Shown here: in pieces, positions 1 through 9,800 of the stretch | Numbering within the stretch: the stretch's first letter is position 1 | Layout of the letters: each line of letters begins with the position of its first letter | Position numbers and translations under genes: made by a program | Assembly (NCBI GenBank): GCA_000697665.1 | Contig: KL197722.1 | Location: forward strand, 1-64,000 | DNA length: 64,000 nucleotides | Direction of reading: 5' to 3' | Origin: Jaapia argillacea MUCL 33604 | Taxonomy: Eukaryota; Basidiomycota; Agaricomycetes; Jaapiales; Jaapiaceae | The notes under the pieces: model-generated | Told to the model about the DNA's origin: nothing | Seen by the model: only the letters and a program-made list of their open reading frames with translations | Database searches by the model: none

Positions 1-720
1 GGGTACACCATCTTGTAAGCCGTATCTGTATACAGATTTGCCTTCAGGTATGACATCTCCACACAGAATCTGTATACAGATTTGTTGTCAGGTACACTGT
101 CTTGTAAGGTATATCTGTATACAGATATGCCTTTGGGTACACCGTCTTGTAAGCTATATCTGTATACAGATTTGTCATCGGGTACACTATCTTGTAAGCC
201 ATATCTGTTTACAGATTTGCCTTCAGGTACAACATCTCCATGCAGAATCTGTATACAGATATGCTGTCAGGTACACCATCTCTTCAGCCATATCTGTACA
301 GATTTGACCACTGGATAGACCTCTTCCACAAGGGATCTGTATTGGGTGTCTGATCGGGTACACCATCTCTTAAGCCAAATCTGTACAGATTTGACCATCA
401 GATAGACCACTCTCATCAGGGATCTGTATTGGGTGTCTGATCAGGTACACCTCCTCTTAAGTCATATCTGTACAGATTTGACCCCCCAGGTAGACCACTC
501 TCATCAGAGATCTGTATTGGGTATCTCATCAGGTACACCATCTCTTAAGTCATATCTGTACTGATTCTACCCCTGGGTAGACCACTCTCATGCAGAATCT
601 GTACCTCAGGTACACCATGTCTTAGGCAATACAAACACCTCGGGTGGCCCTCAGGTACACCATGTCTATGGGAAATTTGTACACTTGGGTATACCATATG
701 TTAAGGGGGAAAAGTGCAGA
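1..720. repeat. Degenerate ~45-bp tandem array
   Basis: About a dozen units follow one another, each opening with a variant of GGTACACCATCT and carrying TCTGTATACAGAT or its shorter form TCTGTACAGAT near the middle. Early units are about 44-46 bases; from about 265 on, units pair into a higher-order period of about 86-88 bases with an added GATCTGTATTGGGTGTCTGATC-like half. Units diverge steadily toward 720. The core TCTGTATACAGA is a perfect palindrome. The left end is cut by the window. Confidence 0.9.
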
Positions 721-1072
721 ACAGAGTGATTGAGCCATCCACAATACAGAGGTTGGCAGATGTGATGGAGGGCGTCGTGAAGAATGAGCAGGCCACAGAG
801 TGTTTGTGCATGAATTCCCCATCCATCAGAGCCAACACAAACTCAAAATGGTTTCCAAACTCTGAGCTGACTAGCATTTCCACATTGCAGAACAGAGCTG
901 GATCTGACAGACCTGGGGGTTTTTGAGGCTTGGGAATGATGCATGTGTGGCAATCCGATGGTTCATATCCGTCAGGGAACCATAAATCACAATTTGAAAT
1001 GTGACTAGCCATGAAAAGGTAAACTTCCACCAACAACAGAGACTCCACTGAATTTGGAAGGAGAGGATACAT
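701..1072 (-). pseudogene. Coding remnant, paralogous to the one at 1.5-2.0 kb
   Basis: An open frame on the minus strand of unknown family. It contains FEFVLALMDGEFMHKHSVAC, which matches FEFTLALDPDSYVHKHTIAC in the remnant at 1499-2014. Order and spacing of the matching residues (FEF, LAL, HKH, AC) show that the two are copies of one protein segment. No complete gene could be assembled: there is no clear start, and flanking frames are broken. It lies in the CpG-poor block and is probably a decayed member of a repeated family. Confidence 0.4.
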
Positions 1073-1498
1073 GGGTGTTCCATGGTGTAGCTGTTTGAGT
1101 AGTTTCGCCCAGCCTTTTGCAATATGCCATTCATGGCATCGTCAGCATGTATTGGACCATGCAAGATGATTCAAGTATTCATCCACTGGAATCATCTCAA
1201 AGATGAGCAGGTCAATATCAAGGGGTAAACCTATTGAAAACATCTATGGTCAATTAAGCAAGCTTGATTTCAAAGTATAAGACCCTTATGTGCAATGGAG
1301 AGAACACTCATTCCTGTATCAGTACTTGGTGTATTTCTGATATGATTGATGGTAGAACGATTTAGATAGCCACAACACAAAGTGAGACCGTTGTCACCAT
1401 CCTTGGTCACAGAGGACTTGTGACTCAGATATTATCACATAATGGGTGCAGAATGTATGCAAGGCAAAGAAAAAAATCCAGTTTCAAAATACAAGATG

Positions 1499-2255
1499 TC
1501 AATAGGAACATGTAGTGGACCATATGCCAACAAAGCCAACACCACTCAGGTGTTCAAAGTTATTCAGATGTTTCTCGAAATGTTCAGTCAGGTTTGAAAT
1601 CGCTCTGTACTGCCTCCCCCAAACTCTGGCTTCACCTATCAAATCACGACCTCTGGTACAACTATCCTTCACATCGTAACCATCATCTTCATCACCTTGC
1701 AAACCATTGTCACCACCACTATCATCCTCAGACTCATCATCATCCTTTTTACCAAGTAAATCCACCACTTTCCTCCACTCCTTCTTACCCATCACCCTCG
1801 TCAATTCCTTTCCAAGCTCCCACACAACATCCCAGAATGTAACACCTTTGGGATTGGTGACAATGAATGGTGTCGACACCGGCGTCATCCTTATGGTGAG
1901 AGATATCTGTCGAGGACAGGCAAAGTAGAAGCATGCAATGGTGTGTTTGTGCACATATGAATCTGGATCCAACGCCAATGTGAACTCGAAGGGATCACAA
2001 GTTTGGGACATCACAAGGGTTTCGATCCAATACAGTAGTTGTCCAGGTTGTAGTTGGAGAGGATTGTAAGCTGGAGGCAGATCGCAAGTTCAATCCAATG
2101 ATCGACTGATTTGGTGAGGAAAACAAATGTCTCAGTGCTGTATATGACTGGCAACAAAGTGGTAGATCTGAATTGGCAGAAGAGCGTCGCATGTATTGGG
2201 TCAGAGGGAATGGGTTGGAACACCACAACCCATGTGATCCAACAAGTTGAACCAA
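1499..2255 (-). pseudogene. Coding remnant with acidic linker, unknown family
   Basis: The main open stretch (2014-1499) reads an LAL...HKH...AC segment shared with 701-1072. A region containing VTFWDVVWELGKEL follows, then a highly acidic linker (KKDDDESEDDSGGDNG) and a C-terminal part with HFEKHLNNFEHL. Immediately upstream another frame reads FVFLTKSVDHWIELAICLQ and may be a preceding exon. I do not recognise the family. Low CpG content and a frame change suggest decay, although an intron could explain the frame change. Confidence 0.35.
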
Positions 2256-2654
2256 CCAATGGTATTGTAGAAAACGCGAAATTGTTTAGAAATGGTGGAC
2301 CAGCTGATGTGGGAGGTATAATCTTCTGTGGCAATGCAAGTGAAGATATGGAAGGTAATGTCATGTGGTGAGGCTGTGGTTGCAAAACTTGAGTGGTCGT
2401 ACAGCATAAGCAGAAACTCTCTGACCATCCATTGAATAGTTTAGTGCAGGCTCAGCGATTAGGGCTATTTCCAACGAGCTATACCTTATGAAAAGAGTTG
2501 GCAGCAAGACCGAAAGTTGACTTTGAAAGATGCAGCCACCCACTTATCACTTCAAAGACAATCCTTTGCTAACTGATATCGTGCATGTGGTTATCACGAG
2601 ACGTCATGCATTCGTAACATTGATTATCTAAGTCCACACAACAAAGTAAAACCT

Positions 2655-2659
2655 ACAGC
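2655..2659. repeat. Target-site duplication, left copy
   Basis: ACAGC directly precedes the TGTTAC terminus of the solo LTR and is repeated directly after its GTAACA terminus at 3148-3152. Confidence 0.8.
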
Positions 2660-3147
2660 TGTTACGAGCGCCTTAGTGTTAGCGAAGGTAGCGAGTAAGA
2701 CTTGTAAGTCCTTTGGATACTTTCGCTTACCAGATACTCAGGCTACGATGATAGAAGTGGTAGAGGATGACGAACGAGAGCGAACCAGTTAAAGGGTACA
2801 GGCTAAGAGGCTGTATTATTCAAGTGGACGAGCTTAAGGAATACAGGAGGGCAAGAGCGCCTTATATACTAGGACCAGAAGGAGAGAACGTAGTAGAATG
2901 GTATAGAAGGCACTAGGAATAGCGTTCAGGGAATACCAGGGAACATAGTAGAACGGTAGAGAATAAGGTGGAAGGTCCAGGGAATCAGTAACCTGCCGAA
3001 GGAGGTATAGAATGGGAAGACAAGTTAATAATAGTACAGCGAGATATAAATAGAACGAGCCTGAGATAAGGCACGATAAGACAAGATAAGATGTCCAGGA
3101 TAAGATAAGATAATGAAAAAACGAAACGGGTATGCAAAGTTGTAACA
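2660..3147. mobile_element. Solo LTR of an LTR retrotransposon (fossil)
   Basis: A 488-bp segment starts TGTTACGAGC and ends AAAGTTGTAACA, giving the TG...CA ends and short inverted terminus TGTTAC/GTAACA typical of LTRs. It is flanked on both sides by the same five bases, ACAGC. No internal region or second LTR is visible, so it is a solo LTR left by recombination. The Ty3/Gypsy type is suggested by the terminus style and 5-bp duplication but is not proven. The intact duplication and its less CpG-poor sequence suggest that it is younger than the surrounding block. Confidence 0.8.
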
Positions 3148-3152
3148 ACAGC
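3148..3152. repeat. Target-site duplication, right copy
   Basis: ACAGC, identical to 2655-2659, directly after the LTR end. Confidence 0.8.
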
Positions 3153-3539
3153 AACAGTGATTGGACACACATCTGTTCATATCAGGAAATTCCTGACAGT
3201 GACAAATACAGCCAAATAGTTCATAAATGCCAGATGTGTTTGCCTCATTTTCTGCTCTCAACACTCATGATCTCATGGATGGCTGGCCGACAAGTTTGGT
3301 ATGGGTGAATTGCCTTATGTCGCTGGATGGATGAAGTGTTATGGTACATGTGAATTGCATTGTGTCATGCATCATCACATTCTAGGCCAGCATCATATCC
3401 ATGAGGTTGTTGAGATTCAACTCTAAACCTTATGTCAAACTTGGCATACGCAGCTGTAAGTGTTTGTTTTCCTCCATATTGGGTACTGGTACATGGGCTT
3501 TGTTATGGTTGGTGGCTGGCATTCAGGTAAGTCCATTTT

Positions 3540-4350
3540 TTGTTGTGTTTGGTTCTGCTTAATGCTGTGGAACCACAACCGTTGAACGTTCTGGTGAGTT
3601 GCAAACTCTCTGTAAGTGTTTCTAATCACGCCCTTTCAATATTCTGGTGAGTCATCATCTGTCAGTAAGTGTTTTTGATCTTTGTTACTACCCTGCCAAT
3701 TGTCGTAGCCGGCGCCTGCACCTCCATCCACGCCCAGTTGCGGCGGAGTGGGATATCCTTCAAAGGATATCTCTGTGGGTTGCAATAGAACAACCGCAGG
3801 CAACCCAATGTGCGTGGTGGACATCCTCTCAAGAGGGTGTTTGGTTCTGCTTAACGCCATCGATTCACGACCTTTCAACTTTCTGGTGACTTATAATCCA
3901 TCGGTAAGTGTTTTTGTCATTTGTTACTACCTTCCACTCATTGTCGCCAGCGCCTGCACCTCCATCCACACCCAGTTGCAGTGGAGTGGGATATCCTTCG
4001 AAGGATATCTCTGTGGGTTGCAATAGAACAACTGCAGGCAACCCAATGTGCATGGTGGACATCCTCTCAAGAGGGTGTTTGGTTCTGCTTAATGCTGGCG
4101 ATTCGTGACCTTTCAACTTTCTGGTCAGTCATGATCTCTCAGTAAGTGTGGTTCTGGATCATTGATACACTGCTAATTGTCGTTGCCAGCACCCACTATG
4201 CATGGTGAACATCCTGTCAAGAGGGTGTTTGGTTCTGCAGAATGGAACACACTCTCAAGAGGATGCTTGATATGGTTAAGTTATGTGAATGCCGGTAATC
4301 AAAGATCTCTCATTGTTCAGTAAGTTATGTTTATATGATAAATCTGTTTC
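3540..4350. repeat. ~238-bp tandem repeat array with partial units
   Basis: TTGGTTCTGC recurs at 3549, 3841, 4079 and 4229. The two central units (about 3650-3897 and 3890-4135) are closely similar over some 238 bases. They share a GGCGCCTGCACCTCCATCCA-like stretch, the palindrome ATCCTTCGAAGGAT or ATCCTTCAAAGGAT, and CCTCTCAAGAGGGTG. Outer units are shortened. Many units carry CAGTAAGTG or GGTAAGTG, so the array may derive from exon/intron junctions of an old gene, but no long frame persists. A weaker relative lies at 4390-4460. Confidence 0.8.
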
Positions 4351-4637
4351 TTCTTTGATACCAACCCTTGCCATCGCTGGCACCTGTCAACAATGATTTT
4401 TGGTCCTGCTCAACACCGGGGAATGACAAGTTCTCATCGTTTAAGCAAGTTGTGTTTTTTCAGTAGTTATGTCTCGTTATATTTCTGCATGTAATGTACC
4501 TCCTGAACCCCAATAAAATATATCACCAATGGTTTCTTTTACCATCCTTATCAATTTGGATGCAGTCCAGGATAAGAACAATACATTGTACAAGGCACAA
4601 AAAGAGGTACCAACATCAAAAATTGTGTACTACATAT

Positions 4638-7147
4638 CTATGTCCATATCATCCCCCGAATTATCAACCAACATGGACAATGATCCACCCCATGAACATG
4701 ATTATATTGCCAAGCTGCCTTATCTGCCTTTTGCTTAAGCTTGGCTGCAGCTTGCAGGGCATTGAGTTCGGTTTCACGTTCTTCACCAGATTTCCAAATA
4801 TATTGGAGTCTGGGAACGGGATATGGAATCCAATAATGTTGACACAAGTATGTAGTCGATGTAAGCATAACCCAGGCTGGTTTATCCTGCCAATCTGTCA
4901 ACAGCCGGCATCGATCACAGATCCATTGGAACTTGTAGGCCTTCTTGACGTTCTTCATGCGAGAGTAAACATGAAGTGAACTCTGCTTGCAATCTAAAGA
5001 AGGGCAGGGAGGAGCTGGAATGCCATATGGACACATATGCGAATTGGAAAAAACGAGCATGTGGGTCTCAATGACTTTGATTGTTTTGGCGATGGTGGGA
5101 GGAATGGTCAAAGATGGAGCAGTAGACAATGTGATTGTAGATGATGTGATTGTAGTTGACGATGGAGTGGTCAGTGATGGAGCTGCCAATGACGGAGCAG
5201 TTGACGATGGGGCGGTTGAAGATGGAGTGGTTGACAATGGAGTGGTTGATGATGGAGCAGTAGTTGACAAAGGATTAGTGGTCAACGAAGGAATAGAAAT
5301 TGAGAGTGAAGTCTTCGATTTGAGTGGATACCTAGATTTGGGATTTTTTGACTTCAACTTGGATGATCCTGATGCAGAGGAAGGACGGGAAGACAATTGA
5401 TCGATGGAAGGAGCAGAAGTGGCATCGATGGAATTTGGCAAGGACAGCTTAGGAACTGCAGTCGACAATTTGTCGTTCTTGGATGTATTGTCAGCGATAT
5501 GTTTGATATGCTTGGTGATCACGGTGATGGGTGTGTGGATTAATGCTCGCATGTCTGCAGCAAACCCAGTTTCCACAGTGGAATAGATGTTGGTGGTGTA
5601 AATGATGGAATTGGTGACGGTCTTGGCAAGATTCAGCACAATGTTGCTCAGGATGACAGAACCGCCACAGAAGGTGATGATGCACGAAAAATGATTTCTT
5701 AAAGAGTGAACCTGTTTCAGCATAATGTTTGTGAATAAATAAGCCAATATGCACATCTTCACCAGGTCTTCAAGAGCCAAACAGGAACTGGACACAGACA
5801 TAAGGGGGCCACACGTCAAGAAAAAGGACCCTTTGGTACCAGTCATGTCTGGCAATGTGTTGAAGAACTTCGGTCTGATAAAAGACTCTATCACCTATCA
5901 ATTACCAATCAGATATGTTCATGTTCACAGAAGACAAATCATGCAACTTACCTGATATGCAGGAGCCGAAATGAAGCCCTTTCAAATGGTACCTCCAAAG
6001 ACCAGATTTCCTGTAGAGGTGTCAGAATGGGTGTTGAATATAACGAAAAGATTGCATTGGCTATAGAGCGACATAAAAAGTCGGACCTCATTGCCAACCA
6101 TATCACCCTTATGCATGTTGGATGCCAATGTAAGGTTGAGCCAGTGAAGCTAGGATAATATAAGAACAAGAAACAACTGATCTGACCAATAAGTAAACTT
6201 ACAATAGACAGATTGAAACGAAACTCCTCAGCTACGGTTAAATGGACGAGGTGTTGCAAGATGGAGCTTCAAATACCATAATTAAGGGTAATAATGATGG
6301 TGGGAGTGATTCGCTTCTGGAAGACGTATCTCTCATACTTGGTATGGAGTATTTCGTACTGTTAAACCATGTCAAAATCGAGGAACAAGATAGCTTGAAC
6401 AGACTCACCAGAGGAAATGTCAGAGCAAGCATGTGACACAGTGGACATAAGAAAAGGTTACGATTGAAACCACCAAGCGGCAAAAGACAACCAGACGATG
6501 TGGGAGCCCTGGCAAGACATAGTCTGGCTTGACAGCCTAAGCAGACGATGATATCGCTGACATCACCACAAGCCCAACAAGACTAAGATTGTAATCAACA
6601 TGAATGCAATGGCATGGTGGAATAGAAGAAAACTACCTTAATTGAAGCATTTATCTGAATAGTGATACAGTGAGACAATAATTTCGTAACAGACGAAGGG
6701 GAAACTGGACATACCATCTTCTCGGCACCTTGCAATTCCTTGGTCTTGTAATATTCAGTGAATTCCTCTACCCTAGCCCTGACTCCAATGACCAGTCAGA
6801 TGATAGAACAACAGTTGAGCAAGGGTAACCAACCAATCTCAAAACTCTGATTATCTTGTTGAAGTACGAGTTCATCATCCAATTCCACTGCGTCCTCATC
6901 TTGTACCTCATCTAACGAGCCAAAAGAGACATCCTTGACATTGCCACCTTCCATCAGATGAACAAAACATGAGAGATTCCACAAGAAAAATGCCAATGCA
7001 GAACTCACCTCAAGCGTTAAGAGTCACAGCCGTTGTGTGAACAGACTGTGCGCTGGTGTCTGCAGCAGGGGCCTTCCTTTTGGATTTGGTTCAGGATGGA
7101 GCAGGGGCAGGAAGAGTACCATATTTTCCACCAATAGCACCACTCAT
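4638..7147 (-). pseudogene. Unknown intron-rich gene with Ser/Thr-Pro repeats and Cys cluster, decayed
   Basis: The last exon reads from about ATG 5846 to a TAG at 4638. It holds a hydrophobic N-terminal part, a long low-complexity tract of APSSTTPLST-like repeats (about 5130-5290), and a Cys-rich part: CPYGIPAPPCPSLDC, then ICDRCR 30-odd residues later, as in a small zinc ribbon. It ends in an Ala/Lys/Glu-rich helix. Upstream on the same strand are exon-like pieces: a start MSGAIGGKYG at 7147, a basic TKSKRKAPAADTS stretch, an acidic DEVQDEDAVELDDE exon and EEFTEYYKTKELQ, separated by GTGAGT-type junctions. Two in-frame TGA codons fall in the first exon. I do not recognise the family. It is divergent to the gene at 7324, with 176 bases between starts. 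Confidence 0.45.
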
Positions 7148-7323
7148 TGTAAAGGTGATGAACATTGACAGTAGAAAACAGAGGAACGAAGGAATGAGGC
7201 AGGAACTAACCAAATAAGGTTTACACAGATTTGGGGCGAGACCTCTATACACACACGTGGCATCAGGATGGTACTCATCTCAGCGTTTGCAATCCAAGTA
7301 AAGCGCAGAAGATTCAATCCAAC
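7148..7323. promoter_or_regulatory. Shared divergent promoter region
   Basis: The 176 bases between the start of the minus-strand gene (7147) and the plus-strand gene (7324) hold no other frame of note. Arrangement alone suggests a bidirectional promoter; no specific site was identified. Confidence 0.3.
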
Positions 7324-9625
7324 ATGCCTCCCAGACACAAGATTATGGCCATTCCTGGCCCTGTATTTCCAGACGACCTTACAGTCACTCCCTACACTTC
7401 TGACTGCAACATCCTATACACCACCACTGAGACGACCGATCCTGACTTTGTCATAGTCATGCAATATTCGCAGCTTGTTGTCAAGGACCTGTTCAGATTC
7501 CAAAGGAGTAGCAAATTTCAGAACTGCTGTATCCCATCATCGTATGCTCCTCACATCTGGTTTGTCAATCACCTCCACACATATGGCATGCTATGGCACC
7601 ACTTGCACGAGGATTGGGAGTCCATCAGTACTTCTGGATGGGACAAGCTCAGTGTTTATCTGACAAAGGTTATGATTCAATTCTTGGGAATGGCTGACAA
7701 GGCTAACACAGCAGATCAAATGTCCACAAAGTGGAGATGTTCATTCTTTGACAAGTTCCTTACTCGAGAATTCTTTGGAGTACCTCATGTTCCTGCAATG
7801 GCAGAGGCTGAGTTGAAGAAAGATCACAGCCAAAAAATTGACCTCAGTGCTGACCCTTTTACACTTGGTAAGCCCAACCTCCTGTTGATGTGGGGAACTA
7901 ACTATCATGGAATTAGATTGGACAAACTTTTCTCAACTCAATCACATCCATTATGGTCGTCTCGAGAACGCCACTCGCAACATGAAGTTTACAAACACAA
8001 ACGATTGAATTCAATACATCAAGATGTTTCAAGAGTACATACAAGAGGATCAAGAACGGTACCCACCACCACCCAAATCGCCAGAGAAGAAGTCCAGAAG
8101 ATTGTCGAAACACAAAGCTGTGGAGATGAGTCTGTGGAAGGACAAAATGCAGGTGCTAAGAAACATGGTCGATCCACAGGGAAGGGAAAGGGAAAGGCAG
8201 GGAAAGAAAAAGCTGGGCACAAAGTTGATATCAATCCACCTGCTGAACTCACTGATGATGAAGGTAACATCAAGTCAACCAACCTCATTTCAGAAAGGTT
8301 ATACTAACTGTACCATAATGTAGAACAAGACTGCGCGTGTCCAGGAACCTCCTCCCATAAATGTGGTCGATCCACAGGGAAGGGAAAGGGAAAGGCAGGG
8401 AAAGAAACAGCTGGGCATGAAGTTGATATCGATCCACCTGCTGAACTCACTGATGATGAAGGTAACGTCAGGTCAACCAACCTCTTTTCAGAAGATCATA
8501 CTAACTGTACCCTAATGTAGAACAAGACCATGCACATCCAGGAACCTCCTCCCATAAACAAAAGATGTGACAGAAAGGTGAGATGGTCAGGACACAATCT
8601 ATTAGATCAAGGAACTAATTACAACCAACCCATAGTTGTTGAACCTGAACCAGGAAGGAAGCCAGTGTCTCGATCTCGAAAGATTGGTGAGTAAAGCATC
8701 TTTGCAATATGGATAACAATCTCATGAAGTGAGTAGGTGTCAAAGACATAATATCAAATCCAAATTTATTGATGTTCAAATCCGGTGACAAGTCGCTCGA
8801 TACCCTCCTGGCACCAACCAAATTTGTTATTCGTCTTCCAACCAGAGGACAGAAACATGATGTTCTGACTGGAGGGAAGAAAGTCGAACCTGTACCCTCT
8901 GGATCTGGTGAGCCACCTATGCACGCGAACAAATTGATCGATAAGAAGCCAAATGCACCCTCTACCACAATGCCCAACATCACACTCACAAGATACACAT
9001 CACAGTACTCATTGCCATCACCGACACCGCCAGCTCGCTCACTCACACCATCCCATCACTCTCTGTCCACAGGAAATCCAGACAAATCCCTGGACGACGA
9101 AGACTCAACCGTTGAGAAATCCATGGGTCTGGCTAACCTCAATATAGGAAATCAAGTTGAATCCCAGGATGACAAAGATCCAACCATCGATGAATCCATG
9201 AACCAGGTTGACATTGAAACAAGTGGGGAGGGCGACAAAGTGGATGAGGTAGATGAGGACGCAGAGATGACATTGGATCGGCCTCATATCCAGTTATTCA
9301 CACAACAAGGTAATGAGTCCGAAGAGCCCTCTGGTGAGTTATGACAAGAATTTGTGTCTGTTACATGAATCTCTCTGAAATGTTCAATACACTAGACATG
9401 GATATCTCTCCAGTTCAATCTTCCAAGAAAGCACAGACTGCAGACGTCAGGTTTCAACCACTTCAAGGATTTGACCCCACGGAAAACAGCCACAATATAG
9501 CAGATGGCAAAGAAGAACCAGAATCGAGTTCCAATCAGGAACAGTTCATGCAGCAACATGAACAGATGATTGATGATGCCAATATGAGCAACTTGGGTAA
9601 GCACCCTTCAACTGCCTTTAGTTAA
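7324..9625 (+). pseudogene. Unknown multi-exon gene, basic and acidic C-terminal half, partly decayed
   Basis: The first exon starts MPPRHKIMAIP at 7324 and runs about 180 codons without a break, including HIWFVNHLHTYGMLWHHLHE and DQMSTKWRCSFFDKFL. An intron at GTAAGCCC (about 7869) follows. Later exons read EYIQEDQERYPPPPKSPEKK, a basic GRSTGKGKGKAGKE segment, an acidic Ser/Pro-rich exon (8769-9344) with DDEDSTVEKS and DDKDPTIDES repeats, and a Gln-rich end (SSNQEQFMQQHEQM). One TGA interrupts an otherwise good exon near 8008. The family is unknown to me. It converges on the dioxygenase-like gene ending at 9801. Confidence 0.45.
8167..8560 (+). repeat. ~198-bp tandem duplication of an exon pair
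   Basis: GATCCACAGG starts at 8171 and again at 8369, and AACAAGAC at 8324 and 8521, so two copies of about 197-198 bases lie head to tail. Each copy holds the end of one exon (GKGKGKAGKE...LTDDE), a GTAACATC or GTAACGTC donor, and the next exon start NKT..(V/I)QEPPPIN after TGTAG. The copies differ at several bases, so the duplication is not recent. Confidence 0.85.
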
Positions 9626-9800
9626 CCATCTGACACGAACACCACTTTCAAAGATGAGTGAAAGTATATTGGTGCTACTTTGCTGAAATCTTGTATGTGT
9701 GGCACTTGCGACTACTCCACAAATTTGTAATCAATTTCTACATATGTTGTTTGACCAAAGCCGAATCCATTCCATGATTTTCATTTCTACAAACATATCA

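Noticed and set aside
1-720. Regular repeats that might recall a CRISPR array
   Set aside because: Units are directly adjacent and diverged with no uniform repeat/unique-spacer alternation, and the rest of the window is plainly fungal.
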